Of a DNA stretch of 64,000 nt, positions 36,079 to 45,342 are shown piece by piece. Every line of letters starts with the position of its first letter. Position 1 is the stretch's first letter. Source of the DNA: Halorientalis regularis (GTDB lineage Archaea > Halobacteriota > Halobacteria > Halobacteriales > Haloarculaceae); assembly GCF_023698535.1 (NCBI RefSeq), contig NZ_JALJCL010000007.1, positions 1 through 64,000 on the forward strand, written 5' to 3'. The notes beneath the pieces were generated by a model. It was not told where the DNA came from. It made no database searches and was given only the letters and a program-made list of their open reading frames with translations. The translations under genes were made by a program, and so were the position numbers.

Positions 36079-36735
36079 ATGGTAACTGTCGACACGAACT
36101 ACGTCGACGTCGACGCGGAAGCCGAAATCGTCACGGTCGAACTGGCGCGCCCGGAGAAACTGAACGCCCTGCTCCCCGAGATGGTCGAGGCACTGTCGGC
36201 AGTGTTCGCCGACCTCGCCGACGACACCGGACGGGGCGTCCTCCTCACCGGCCGCGGCGATGTGACCTGTGCCGGGATGGACACGGAGATCGTCTCCGGC
36301 GACTACGAGGCCGAGCACGCCGACCTCGACGCGACGCTCCAGCGCCTCTACGGGCAGATCGCCGACCACCCGGGCCCCGTCGCGATGGCGGGCCGTGGGG
36401 CGCTGGTCGGAGCTGGCGCGGTGCTGTCGCTGTCCTGTGAGTTTCTCGTCCTCGGCGCGGAGACTACCTTCGCCGCCCCGGAAGTGAGCTACGGGATCGC
36501 CTCGGCGCGCTCGGCCGCCCTGCTCCCAGAACTCGTCGGTCGGCGCGTCGCCGCCGAGATGTTGCTCACCGGCGAGGCGCTGGACCCCGGTCGGGCCGAG
36601 ACCCTCGGACTGGCCAACGCCGTCGTCCCGGAGTCGGCCGTCGAAGAACGCGCCCGCGACCTGCTCGAGACCGTCGGCGAACACGACGCCGGGACGGTGG
36701 CCGAGATCGTCGACCTGCTGGGGGCTGACCCGTGA
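36079..36735 (+). CDS. Short crotonase-family protein
   Basis: A 218-residue crotonase, about 40 residues shorter than usual and missing the C-terminal helical segment that swaps between subunits. Oxyanion-hole parts TCAGMDTEIV and GRGALVGAGAVLSL are present; Glu in FAAPEVSYGIAS matches one catalytic glutamate, while the GGCEL glutamate is not. Start ATG 36079. The stop overlaps the GTG of the acyl-CoA synthetase gene downstream (GTGA), so the two are coupled. Confidence 0.85.
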   Translation: MVTVDTNYVDVDAEAEIVTVELARPEKLNALLPEMVEALSAVFADLADDTGRGVLLTGRGDVTCAGMDTEIVSGDYEAEHADLDATLQRLYGQIADHPGPVAMAGRGALVGAGAVLSLSCEFLVLGAETTFAAPEVSYGIASARSAALLPELVGRRVAAEMLLTGEALDPGRAETLGLANAVVPESAVEERARDLLETVGEHDAGTVAEIVDLLGADP

Positions 36736-38459
36736 GCGACGCCCACGACGGCGAGTTCGCGGTCGAACGGGAGAGCTGGCCCGACGACCTGCCCCGGACG
36801 CTCGCGTTCCCGCACGGGCGGCGGCCGCTCCACGAGTATGTCTGCCGGCACGCCCGGGAGCGCCCGGACGCACCCGCGGTGACCTTCTACGGCCGGACGA
36901 TATCCTGGCGCGAGTTCGACGCCGCCGTCGACGCGTTCGCGGCCGCGATGACAGAGCGCGACCACGCCGGCGACGTGTGCGCGCTCTGCCTCCAGAACTC
37001 GCCGCAGTTCCTGATCGCCTATCACGGCGCACACCGTGCAGGGATGACGGTCACGCCGCTGAACCCGCAGTTCGAGTCGCCCGCGGTGGCCCGCCAGCTC
37101 GACGACAGCGGAGCCGACGTTCTGGTCACACACACCGGGCTGGTCGAGACCGCTCGTCCCGTGCTCGATGACACGGCCGTCTCCACGCTCGTCCGGACGG
37201 CGTACGGCTCGTTCACCGCCGCGGAGTCGCCAGTCCCGGTACACCCGGACGTGGCCGACGAGCCGTCGCTGGACGCGACCGCGGTCGAGGGGCCCGTCGT
37301 CGACACGACGCTGACGGACGTGCTGGACGAGGGCGCTGGGTCGGACGCCGACCCCGACGCCGAGCCCGCGGTCGCGGACCACGCGCTGATCCAGTACACC
37401 GGCGGGACCACGGGGCTGCCGGAGGGGTGTATCCACACCCACTGGAACGTCCTCTACAAGGCGCGGACGACGGCACAGGTCCGCCGGTACGGCCCCGAGG
37501 ACACTCTGCTCGGGGTGATGCCGCTGTTCCACGTCGCCGGCAAGCAACGCTACTGCGACGCGCTCGCGGCGACGGGCGCACACGCCGTGTTGCTGGCCCG
37601 GTACACCCCGGAGGCGGTGATGGCGGCCGTCGACGCACACGACGTGACCTCGACCTGGTTGTCGGTCCCGGCCGCCCAGGAGATCGTCGATCACCCCGAC
37701 AGCGACGAGTACGACCTCTCGTCGCTGTCCGCGCGCCGCGAGTTCACCAACTGTTCGAGCTTCGGGACGAACCTCACCCGGCAGGTGAGCGACGACTGGG
37801 CGTCCCTGACCGGTGCCCGGCTCCAGGAGTCGGGGTACGGGCTGACCGAGACACACACCACAGACACGCACACGTACGGCGACTTCCGGATCGAACCGGG
37901 GTTCGTCGGACAGCCCTGTTACGGCGTCGAGATCGAGATCCGCGACTTCGAGACCGGCGACGCCCTCGATCCGGGCGAGCAGGGCGAGATCGCCGTCCGC
38001 TCGCCCGCGACGATGGCGGCGTATCTCGACCGACCCGAGGCGACCGACGCGGTCCTCGAACCGGACGGGTTCCTCCACACCGGCGACGTAGGTCGGTTGA
38101 CCGAGGACGGCTCGCTGTACTTCCTCGGAAGGGAGAAAGACACGCTGAAAGTGTCGGGTCACACCGTCTCTCCCCGGGAGGTCGAGGTGACGCTCGCGGA
38201 CCACGAGGCGGTCGCGGACGCCGTCGTCGTCGGTGTCCCCCACGAGACGCGGGGAACCGTGCCGGAAGCTCACGTCGTCCCGAGCGAGGCGGCCTCCGAC
38301 GACCCGGACGCGCTCGAAGCGGCGGTACTCGATTACGCCGCGTCCGCCCTCGCGGAGTTCAAGCGGCCGGTCGCCGTGGTCCGCCGGGCGTCGTTCCCGC
38401 GGACGGACGTGGGGAAGGTCGACCGGGCGGCGTACCTCGACCGATTGGCCGACGAGTGA
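36732..38459 (+). CDS. Acyl-CoA synthetase (AMP-forming), third of three; variant P-loop
   Basis: A 575-residue ANL ligase starting at GTG 36732, within the crotonase stop. The P-loop reads YTGGTTGLPEGCIHTH, so the usual PKG lysine is Glu, unlike the other two synthetases here. Later motifs are intact: GYGLTETHTTD, HTGDVGRLTEDGSLYFLGR and the C-terminal TDVGKVDRAAY with the catalytic lysine. It should still activate an acid, with possible kinetic differences. It converges with the SDR, two bases apart. Confidence 0.9.
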   Translation: MSDAHDGEFAVERESWPDDLPRTLAFPHGRRPLHEYVCRHARERPDAPAVTFYGRTISWREFDAAVDAFAAAMTERDHAGDVCALCLQNSPQFLIAYHGAHRAGMTVTPLNPQFESPAVARQLDDSGADVLVTHTGLVETARPVLDDTAVSTLVRTAYGSFTAAESPVPVHPDVADEPSLDATAVEGPVVDTTLTDVLDEGAGSDADPDAEPAVADHALIQYTGGTTGLPEGCIHTHWNVLYKARTTAQVRRYGPEDTLLGVMPLFHVAGKQRYCDALAATGAHAVLLARYTPEAVMAAVDAHDVTSTWLSVPAAQEIVDHPDSDEYDLSSLSARREFTNCSSFGTNLTRQVSDDWASLTGARLQESGYGLTETHTTDTHTYGDFRIEPGFVGQPCYGVEIEIRDFETGDALDPGEQGEIAVRSPATMAAYLDRPEATDAVLEPDGFLHTGDVGRLTEDGSLYFLGREKDTLKVSGHTVSPREVEVTLADHEAVADAVVVGVPHETRGTVPEAHVVPSEAASDDPDALEAAVLDYAASALAEFKRPVAVVRRASFPRTDVGKVDRAAYLDRLADE

Positions 38460-38461
38460 GG

Positions 38462-39202
38462 TCAGCGCATCAACTGGCCGCCGTTGACCTGCAGGGTCTC
38501 GCCGGTGACGTAGCCGGCGTCCCGGAGGTAGGCCGCCGCCTCCGCCACGTCCTCGGGCTGGCCGAGCCGTCCGACCGGAATCAGTTCCCGCCGCTCGCGT
38601 TTGTCTTCCGCGTCGTTCGTGGCGTCGGTCATGTCCGTCTCGACGTAGCCGGGCGCGACGCAGTTGACGCGGATCTCCGGGGCGAACTCCCGTGCGTGAC
38701 TCCTCGTGAGTCCCACGACGGCGGCCTTCGAGGCGGCGTAGTGGCACTCGTAGGCGGCACCGTCGAACGCCAGCCGCGAGGCGACGTTGACGACCGACGG
38801 CCCGGGCGTCGCCGCGGAGTCTTGGAGGTGGGGGAGTGCCGCCTTGGTGACGGTGAACGCGCCGGTGACGTTGACGTTCAACACGTTCGCGAACGCGTCC
38901 GGTGAGAGGTCCGGGGTGTAGACGTGCTCGTTGATCGCCGCGTTGTTCACGACGTGATCGAGGCCGCCGAACGCGTCGACGGCCTCGTCGACGAGGTCGG
39001 TCGCCGCGACGGGGTCGCCGACGTTGGCCTGGATCGCGACGACCTCGCTGTCGGTTGCGGCCTCGACCTCGTCGACCGCTGCCTCGGCTGTGCGCTCGCT
39101 CGTGTTGTAGTTCAGGACGACGTCACAGCCGTCCGCGGCGTACTGGCGGGCGATAGCCCGTCCGATTCCTCGGGACGAGCCGGTTACCAGGGCGACAGGC
39201 AT
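38462..39202 (-). CDS. Short-chain dehydrogenase/reductase (FabG-like), second copy
   Basis: A 246-residue SDR with TGSSRGIGRAIARQYAADG, NNAAINE, a Ser in VNVASRLAFDG and YxxxK in CHYAASKAAVVG. The C terminus GYVTGETLQVNGGQLM is typical of FabG-like reductases. ATG 39202 was taken, with a GTG two codons earlier possible. It lies 25 bases after the MFS gene on the same strand and is probably cotranscribed with it. Confidence 0.9.
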   Translation of the reverse strand: MPVALVTGSSRGIGRAIARQYAADGCDVVLNYNTSERTAEAAVDEVEAATDSEVVAIQANVGDPVAATDLVDEAVDAFGGLDHVVNNAAINEHVYTPDLSPDAFANVLNVNVTGAFTVTKAALPHLQDSAATPGPSVVNVASRLAFDGAAYECHYAASKAAVVGLTRSHAREFAPEIRVNCVAPGYVETDMTDATNDAEDKRERRELIPVGRLGQPEDVAEAAAYLRDAGYVTGETLQVNGGQLMR

Positions 39203-39227
39203 ACTCACCCATCGCGGGGGACACGTA

Positions 39228-40445
39228 CTAATCTTTCCCGACCGGCACCGGCGAGACCAGACAGAACAGTGCGGCGAGCAGCGTCAGCCCGGCGAGTGCG
39301 AAAAACGCCTCGTCGAACAGGTTCACGTCGGCCATGACGCCGACGGCGGTCGAGCCCAGCGACCCCACCAGCAGGTAGAACGTCCTGAGCAGACCCAGGC
39401 CGCTCGCCTGCCCATCGTCGGGCAGCGCCGCGACGGTGTAGGAGAAGACGATGGGCCAGTTGCCGAGCTGGACACTCAGCGCGAGGACCGCCGGGACGAG
39501 CGTGGCGAACCCGGAGACGAACGGGAGCGCGAACAGCGTCGCGGCGCTGGCGAGCAGGAGCAGCGTCATCGTCCGTCGCTTGCCGAACCGGTCACCGAGG
39601 TTCCCACCGACGATCTGCGCGACGACACCGCCGGCGAAGAACACGCCGAACAGCGTGGCCGCCAACTGGGTCGACAGCCCCTTCGCCGTCACCAGATACG
39701 TCGTGAGAAACGCCGTCAACCCCTGGTAGACGAAAAACATCACCAGCATGATCGCCGTCGCGAGCATGACTTCACGGTTCCACAGTCCGGCGACGAGGCC
39801 GGGCAGGTCTTCGAGAAAGGACCCGGTGTCGTCAGCTTTCCCCGCGTCCGCCGGGACGACTCGCCAGGCGAGGAGCGTCCCGAGGGCGAACAACGGAACT
39901 GCGAAGGCGAACCCGTACTGCCAGCCGACCACGGCGGCGAGGACGCCGGCGACGACCGGCAGGATCGTCGTCCCGACGTTGCCTGCGGCCGAGCAGATGC
40001 CGATGGCGGTGCCATCTCGATCCGGATACACCGCCGAGAGGACGGTCACACGCGGCGTGCCGTACACGCCGGTCCCGACTCCGAACAGGAGGATGCCGAG
40101 GAGAAACACCGGGACACCGGGCGCGACAGCGAGCAGTGTCGTCCCCGCCAGGCCGGCGCCGAACCCGAGCGTCAGCACGGATCGACCGCCCACGCGGTCG
40201 GCGACGACCCCGCCGGGCAACTGCAACAACGCGGCGATACTCAGGAGGATCGTATAGACGGACCCGGCAATCGTGTTCGAGAAGGCGAACTCCGCGCGGA
40301 TGCTCGGGAACAGCGCCGGGACGGTCAGCCGCACGCCCAGCAGGAGGAACCAGCCGAACCCGACGGCCACGAGCACGGTCAGCCGCTCGTCCACCAGCGG
40401 CGAGGCTCGAAGTGATCGCCTGGCTCTCGTCGGATCCGGAAACAC
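39228..40445 (-). CDS. MFS transporter
   Basis: A 12-helix major facilitator of about 405 residues. The loop-2 motif GGVVADRVGGRSVLTLGFG and the mirrored NLGDRFGKRRTMTLLLL are visible. The start is uncertain: no in-frame ATG exists near the N terminus. GTG 40445 was chosen because the membrane part begins shortly after; TTG at 40475 or 40529 are alternatives, the latter fitting a TATA box near 40550. It probably imports an organic acid or exports an intermediate. Confidence 0.82.
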   Translation of the reverse strand: MFPDPTRARRSLRASPLVDERLTVLVAVGFGWFLLLGVRLTVPALFPSIRAEFAFSNTIAGSVYTILLSIAALLQLPGGVVADRVGGRSVLTLGFGAGLAGTTLLAVAPGVPVFLLGILLFGVGTGVYGTPRVTVLSAVYPDRDGTAIGICSAAGNVGTTILPVVAGVLAAVVGWQYGFAFAVPLFALGTLLAWRVVPADAGKADDTGSFLEDLPGLVAGLWNREVMLATAIMLVMFFVYQGLTAFLTTYLVTAKGLSTQLAATLFGVFFAGGVVAQIVGGNLGDRFGKRRTMTLLLLASAATLFALPFVSGFATLVPAVLALSVQLGNWPIVFSYTVAALPDDGQASGLGLLRTFYLLVGSLGSTAVGVMADVNLFDEAFFALAGLTLLAALFCLVSPVPVGKD

Positions 40446-40541
40446 AGTTGTTCGTTCCTGACCCTTCGATTTCAATCTTACCTTGTGGTGGTTGTTACCA
40501 TACGGCAGACACCGGTCTGGAAAACGCAACTTTCAGCACTA

Positions 40542-40566
40542 AAATAACGGTCTAAGTACGTTATTA
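40542..40566. promoter_or_regulatory. Palindrome aaataac-N11-gttatta in the MFS divergent promoter region
   Basis: Arms aataac (40543-40548) and gttatt (40560-40565) are separated by 11 bases with a ct-N-ag centre. It lies between the two divergent MFS genes, near TATA-like ttattatatt. The same half-sites with the same spacing occur at 22649-22677, so it may be a shared operator. Confidence 0.5.
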
Positions 40567-40705
40567 TATTGGCGTCTGTTCGGAATGTGTCTGTGTTTCA
40601 CAGACCCGATTGTGATGATTTCCCGTGGTTGGTCGGGACGATCGACGGTGCCCGGAAGTACGGGCTCGACGGTTCGGCTCCGACCTGCCGCAGTCGGTGC
40701 AGCTA

Positions 40706-41977
40706 ATGCGGGGCGGTGAGAACGTCCGGTCAGTGATCTCAGCCGCGACACTGCTCGGAGAGGACTCGACGATCATCAGGGACCGCAGTTTCCAGTTGCT
40801 GTTGCTCGCGAACTTCAGTCCGCCGCTGGGGAGTGCGCTGATCTCGCCCCTGCTGGACACGCTCGTCGGGCCGTTTGCGGTGAGCGAGACCGAGATCGGG
40901 CTGTTGATGACTGCGTTCACCGCGCCGAGTATCGTCCTGATCCCACTGGTGGGCGTGCTGGCCGACCGGGTCGGACGGAAACTCGTCATGATCGGGGGCC
41001 TGCTGTGTTTCGGGATCGGTGGGGTCGCCATCGCGTTCACGACCGACTTCCAGGTGGCGCTCGCGCTCCGGTTACTGCAGGGGATCGGTTTCGCCGGCCT
41101 GACGCCGATCATCGTCACGAGCATCGGCGACCTCTACCGCGGCGGTGCCGAGGCGACGGCCCAGGGCGTCCGCTTTGCCACCTCGGGGTTCACGCTGATG
41201 ACGTTCCCTCTGCTGGGTGGCACGCTCGCCGCCATCGCATGGCAGTACCCGTTCTTTCTCTACGCGCTCACGTTCCCGACTGCCGTGTTGATCGCGCTGT
41301 TTTTCGAGGAGCCGACCAGCGAGGACACACGCCAGGGGAGCGCCGACACCGACCTCGGCGACCTTCTGGAGTTCGTCTCCAGGCCCCGGGTGGCCTCGGT
41401 GCTGGTCGGTCGCGCCATCCCGAACTTCCTCTACACTGCCTTCCTCACGTACAATTCCTTCGTGGTCGTCCAGCTCATCGGCGGGAGCCCGGGCGAGGCA
41501 GGGCTGTTGATTACGGCCGCCAGCGTCTTCCATACAGCCTCCGCGACGCAGGCCGGCCGCATCACCGCGCTGTTCGACAGCCGGCTCTACCCGCTACTGG
41601 GGGCGAACCTGTCGATGGGTGCGGGCTTCGCGGTCGTCGGTCTCGCGGGGTCGCTCCCGGTCGCACTCATCGGGAGTGCGGGCGTTGGCCTCGGGTTCGG
41701 AACGTCGCTGTCGCTGTACCGGAGCGTCATCACCGGATTCACCGTCGAGTCGCTCCGTGGCAGCGTCGTCAGCGCCGGGTCCGCGCTCGGCCGGGTCGGT
41801 GCCACCGTCGCCCCCATCGTCATGGGTGTCGCCGTCGCGTCCACCGAACCGCTGATCGGGTTCGATGCCGCCGTCCGTAGCACCGTCGTTGCCGCGGCCC
41901 TGCTCTGTGGCATCGGCGGGACGGCCTGTCTCCTGGTCGCTCGGTGGTCACCCGCCGTCGAACCCACCAGCGGATAA
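40706..41977 (+). CDS. MFS transporter, second copy
   Basis: A 423-residue 12-helix carrier. The N half carries LVGVLADRVGRKLVMIGGLL and LLQGIGFAGLTPIIVTSIGD, typical of drug/sugar-type MFS proteins. ATG 40706 was chosen. It is divergent from the MFS gene at 39228 and may share its control. It is not closely similar to that gene, so the pair is probably for two compounds, or one each for uptake and efflux. Confidence 0.88.
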   Translation: MRGGENVRSVISAATLLGEDSTIIRDRSFQLLLLANFSPPLGSALISPLLDTLVGPFAVSETEIGLLMTAFTAPSIVLIPLVGVLADRVGRKLVMIGGLLCFGIGGVAIAFTTDFQVALALRLLQGIGFAGLTPIIVTSIGDLYRGGAEATAQGVRFATSGFTLMTFPLLGGTLAAIAWQYPFFLYALTFPTAVLIALFFEEPTSEDTRQGSADTDLGDLLEFVSRPRVASVLVGRAIPNFLYTAFLTYNSFVVVQLIGGSPGEAGLLITAASVFHTASATQAGRITALFDSRLYPLLGANLSMGAGFAVVGLAGSLPVALIGSAGVGLGFGTSLSLYRSVITGFTVESLRGSVVSAGSALGRVGATVAPIVMGVAVASTEPLIGFDAAVRSTVVAAALLCGIGGTACLLVARWSPAVEPTSG

Positions 41978-42055
41978 CGCCCCGGTTGCGGCTCCGCATC
42001 GCCTCTACCGCTCGCAACGCCGTCCCGTACCGCCTCGTAGTCTTCCTGCCCCCAC

Positions 42056-42064
42056 AACTATATG
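42056..42064 (+). promoter_or_regulatory. TATA box of the alcohol dehydrogenase gene
   Basis: The sequence aactatatg lies 25-33 bases before ATG 42089. This points to a leaderless transcript and to that ATG rather than the in-frame ATG at 42062, which overlaps the box. Confidence 0.6.
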
Positions 42065-42088
42065 ATTCGTGCCATCACAGACGCTGGT

Positions 42089-43102
42089 ATGCGTGCTGCT
42101 GTCTACCCCGACTCCGGCAATCCCGCAGACCTCACCGTCGAGACCGTCCCGGACCCGGACCCCGATCCGGGACAGGCCATCGTTCGCGTCGAGGCGTGTT
42201 CGGTCAACCATCGCGACCTCTGGAAACTCCGTGGGACTCGCGAAACCGGCGACGGATTCGTCGGTGGTGCCGACGTCGCCGGCGTCGTCGAACGGGTCGA
42301 ACCGGGCCGTCGGGGGCCGTCGGTCGAATCCGGCGATCGCGTCCTGCTGTGTCCGGTCCTGACCTGCGGGACCTGTCGGTACTGTCGGGAGGGCCCCGAG
42401 AACCTGTGTGCCGAGTACGACAGCTACGACGGCGGGTTCGCCGAACGAGCGGCCGTCGAGGCCGACCGCCTGGTCGCGCTCCCGGACGGCGTCGACTTCG
42501 TGGACGCGGCGACGCTCCCTATCGCTTACATGACCGCCTGGCGGATGCTCGAACGGGCGTCCGTGACCGCCGGCGACCGTGTGTTCGTCCCCGGTGCCAC
42601 GGGTGGCGTCGGCGTCGCGACAGTCCAGCTGGCCGGGCTGCGTGGTGCCGAGACCGTCGGCACGTCCACGTCGGCGCGGAAACTCGAACGCCTCCGGGAA
42701 CTGGGATGCGACGTTACGATGGAGACCGACGACCCCGACGAGATGGTCGACCGCGTCGAGGATATCGGCCCCGTGGACGTGACGATCAACCATCTCGGGG
42801 GCCCGTACGGTCGCGCTGGCATGGAAGTCCTCCGTCGGGGCGGAACACAGGTGGTCTGTGGCCGGACGGCCGGCGACACCACGGAACTGGACCTCTGGGA
42901 CACCTACTGGAATCAGAAGACGGTACGAGGCAGCACGCTGGGGACACAACCCGACCTCGAACGCGTCCTCTCGTTTCTCGCCGACGACGCCATCGAGGCA
43001 GTCGTCGCCGAGACCTACCCGCTGGCCGAGACCGCGGCGGCGTTTCTCGACATGACCCGCCGGGATCTGTTCGGGAAGGCTGTCGTTACGCCACAGACGT
43101 GA
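42089..43102 (+). CDS. Zinc-type medium-chain alcohol dehydrogenase/quinone oxidoreductase
   Basis: A 337-residue MDR protein. The catalytic part has VNHRDLWKLRG (catalytic-zinc region, with Asp in place of the usual Cys), GGADVAGVVERVEPG and four cysteines CPVLTCGTCRYCREGPENLC that fit the structural zinc lobe. The nucleotide-binding motif is GATGGVGVATVQLAG. The Cys-to-Asp change is common in the quinone-reductase branch, so zinc chemistry at the active site is uncertain. It precedes the last acyl-CoA dehydrogenase by 63 bases. Confidence 0.88.
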   Translation: MRAAVYPDSGNPADLTVETVPDPDPDPGQAIVRVEACSVNHRDLWKLRGTRETGDGFVGGADVAGVVERVEPGRRGPSVESGDRVLLCPVLTCGTCRYCREGPENLCAEYDSYDGGFAERAAVEADRLVALPDGVDFVDAATLPIAYMTAWRMLERASVTAGDRVFVPGATGGVGVATVQLAGLRGAETVGTSTSARKLERLRELGCDVTMETDDPDEMVDRVEDIGPVDVTINHLGGPYGRAGMEVLRRGGTQVVCGRTAGDTTELDLWDTYWNQKTVRGSTLGTQPDLERVLSFLADDAIEAVVAETYPLAETAAAFLDMTRRDLFGKAVVTPQT

Positions 43103-43133
43103 GCGGCGATCCAGACCGTTCCTCGTCACACAG

Positions 43134-43140
43134 GTTTATG
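43134..43140 (+). promoter_or_regulatory. TATA box of acyl-CoA dehydrogenase gene at 43166
   Basis: The sequence gtttatg is 26-32 bases before ATG 43166, consistent with a leaderless transcript independent of the alcohol dehydrogenase gene. Confidence 0.5.
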
Positions 43141-43165
43141 CGGGCAGAGTGTGTGATATCGACCC

Positions 43166-44335
43166 ATGAATTTCGAGCTGGGCCAGGAACGACGGCTGAT
43201 TCGCGAGCAAATTCGGGAACTCTGTGCTGACTTCGGCGACGACTACTGGCGGGAGAAGAATCGGAACCACGAGTTCGCCTGGGAGTTTTTCGACACCTTC
43301 GCCGACGACGGTTGGTGTGGCATCACCATCCCACAGGAGTACGGCGGGCAGGGGTACGGCGTGCAGGAGGCCGCACTGGTCCAGCAGGAGATCGCCCGCT
43401 CAGGGGCGGCGATGGCCGGCACCTCGATCACCTCTCATCACGTCTTCAGTACGGCCCCGCTCGTCGAGTTCGGCGACGAGGAACACAAGCGACGGTACCT
43501 GCCGAAGATAGCGGACGGCGACGTGATGGTCTGTACTGGCGTGACCGAACCGAACGCGGGCACCGACACCTCGCGGATCGAGACGTTCGCCGAGCGCGAC
43601 GGCGACGAGTACGTCGTCAACGGGCAGAAGATCTGGACGTCCAAGGCCCAGGAAGCCGACGTGATCATGTTGCTCGCCCGCACCGCGCCCCGCGAGGAGA
43701 GCGACCGGTTCGGCGGACTGTCCCTGTTTTTCACCGAGTTCGACCGGGACATGGACGGCGTCGAAGTCAGCGAAATTCCCAAGGCCGGCCGCGGTGCGGC
43801 CGACTCCAACGAGGTCTGGTTCGACGACGTGCGCGTCCCCGCGGCGGACCGCATCGGCGAGGAAGGTGACGGATTCAGTTACCTGCTCTCGTTCGCCAAC
43901 TCCGAGCGGATCAGTATCGCCGCGAACGCGGTCGGCATCGGGCAGGCCGCCGTCGAGAAAGCATCCGATTACGCCCGGGAACGGGAGGTATTCGACAGTG
44001 CCATCGGCTCGTACCAGGCGATCCAGCACCCGCTGGCCGACGCCTGGAGCAAACTCGAACTCGACGAGCTGGCGGTCCGAAAGGCCGCGTGGCTCTACGA
44101 CAACGACGAGGACGCCGGAGCCGCGGCCAACGCGGCGAAGCTACGGGCCAGCGAGGACGCCCTCGAAGCCTGTGAGCGGGCGATGCGCGTCCACGGCGGG
44201 ATGGGCTACGCACAGGAGTACGACGTCGAGCGGTACTGGCGCGAGACGATGATCAACGTCATCGCGCCCATCTCCAACGAGATGGTGAAAAACTACATCG
44301 GCCAGCACGTCCTCGACCTGCCGCGGTCGTACTGA
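43166..44335 (+). CDS. Acyl-CoA dehydrogenase (helix-G glutamate type)
   Basis: A 389-residue protein. GVTEPNAGTDTSRIETFAE and VVNGQKIWTSK are standard, and RVHGGMGYAQEYDVERYWRE is a normal late motif. The last catalytic segment reads MINVIAPISNEMVKN, without the usual Glu. FANSERISIAANAVG places a Glu in the helix-G position, as in isovaleryl-CoA dehydrogenase. It is the last enzyme of the catabolic supercluster. Confidence 0.9.
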   Translation: MNFELGQERRLIREQIRELCADFGDDYWREKNRNHEFAWEFFDTFADDGWCGITIPQEYGGQGYGVQEAALVQQEIARSGAAMAGTSITSHHVFSTAPLVEFGDEEHKRRYLPKIADGDVMVCTGVTEPNAGTDTSRIETFAERDGDEYVVNGQKIWTSKAQEADVIMLLARTAPREESDRFGGLSLFFTEFDRDMDGVEVSEIPKAGRGAADSNEVWFDDVRVPAADRIGEEGDGFSYLLSFANSERISIAANAVGIGQAAVEKASDYAREREVFDSAIGSYQAIQHPLADAWSKLELDELAVRKAAWLYDNDEDAGAAANAAKLRASEDALEACERAMRVHGGMGYAQEYDVERYWRETMINVIAPISNEMVKNYIGQHVLDLPRSY

Positions 44336-44510
44336 TGGCTTGGGAAAGCGGCAAAGGTGGCACGTCCTGAACTGATTGATACGTCTCGGTCCAGTATGAA
44401 CGGGTGGCGCGGTGCCCAGTCCAGCCCATCGGTAACCATGGTGGCGTTGTCCCTGCGGCATCGGCCACGTCTCGACCCTCTCACCTCCCGTTTTCGAGAT
44501 CACCGACCCG

Positions 44511-45101
44511 CTACTCCTCCGCTTGCTGGGAGACGTATCCCCGACGGAGTGCGCGACTGATCGGAACGCGCGAGTGACAGCCCTCGCACTCGACTTCGAG
44601 CGTGACGTGGACGTCGATGTCACCGCAGGCCGACAGTTTTCCCTTGCCGACGAGCGACCGAACGGCGTCTTCGAGTTTTTTCGTGGCGTGGTCACGCGTG
44701 TACTCGATCGCGTCCTTTTCCCAGTCGGTCGGTTCCACGTCGCGTTCGAGACCCAGACACTCCTTGAAGTGGGTGCGGACGACGCCGTAGGAGACGAAAT
44801 CCACGAGGAGGCTCTCCACGTCGATCCCTTCGTTGCGAAGGTCGGTCCGGACCTCGGCGGCGACCGTCTCGTCGTCATCCTGAAGCCGTTCGTACTTCGA
44901 TTCGGGTTCGTTGCCCAGCGTCGACAGCCCCGCGCGGTCCATCTCGCGCCTCAGCATCATCGTGTTCAGCCACTCCGCGAGTTGTCGGTATCCCTTCCGC
45001 TGGGGTTTGTCGGCCTGCCACTGGTCGACCAACCGGTCCTCGTATTGCTCCATATCCCGCTCGTCCAACACACGACACACCTTACACCCGTATTCGCTCA
45101 T
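44511..45101 (-). CDS. rdfA: Rod-determining factor RdfA homologue
   Basis: A 196-residue haloarchaeal protein. A CxxC near the N terminus (SEYGCKVCRVL), the conserved GYRQLAEWLN and REMDRAGLSTLGNE segments, and a C-terminal CEGCHSRVPISRALRRGYV give two CxxC pairs likely to bind zinc. In Haloferax, RdfA is needed for rod-shaped cells. ATG 45101 begins at the conserved MSEYGCK; an open extension to 45299 is not family-like. It is oriented like the SMC-related gene at 591. I recall the two often being neighbours elsewhere; here the catabolic cluster lies between them. Confidence 0.8.
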   Translation of the reverse strand: MSEYGCKVCRVLDERDMEQYEDRLVDQWQADKPQRKGYRQLAEWLNTMMLRREMDRAGLSTLGNEPESKYERLQDDDETVAAEVRTDLRNEGIDVESLLVDFVSYGVVRTHFKECLGLERDVEPTDWEKDAIEYTRDHATKKLEDAVRSLVGKGKLSACGDIDVHVTLEVECEGCHSRVPISRALRRGYVSQQAEE

Positions 45102-45342
45102 GATCGGGCGTATGCCGGCGGAAGACATAGGTTTTGGCGTGACTGGCTCCACTGGTCCCGGCAACCAGTACCATCCGGACCGTTTCCAGCGTCGTCCGTT
45201 CTTGTACTGATATTCGGTTGGCTCGACTACGATCTGGTACAGGTGATTGTATATAGCGATATTGGGTTTATGCGTTCGGGTGTGGACACGACTAGACAAG
45301 GTAAAAATAAATATCTTCTTACATATACTGGCGGAACCCGGC

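Noticed and set aside
44336-44510. A small minus-strand gene (ATG near 44440)
   Set aside because: The frame overlaps the end of the acyl-CoA dehydrogenase gene and has no recognisable motif.
45102-45299. A 66-residue N-terminal extension of RdfA
   Set aside because: The extension is unlike the family and the conserved protein begins at MSEYGCK; no TATA box fits the longer start.
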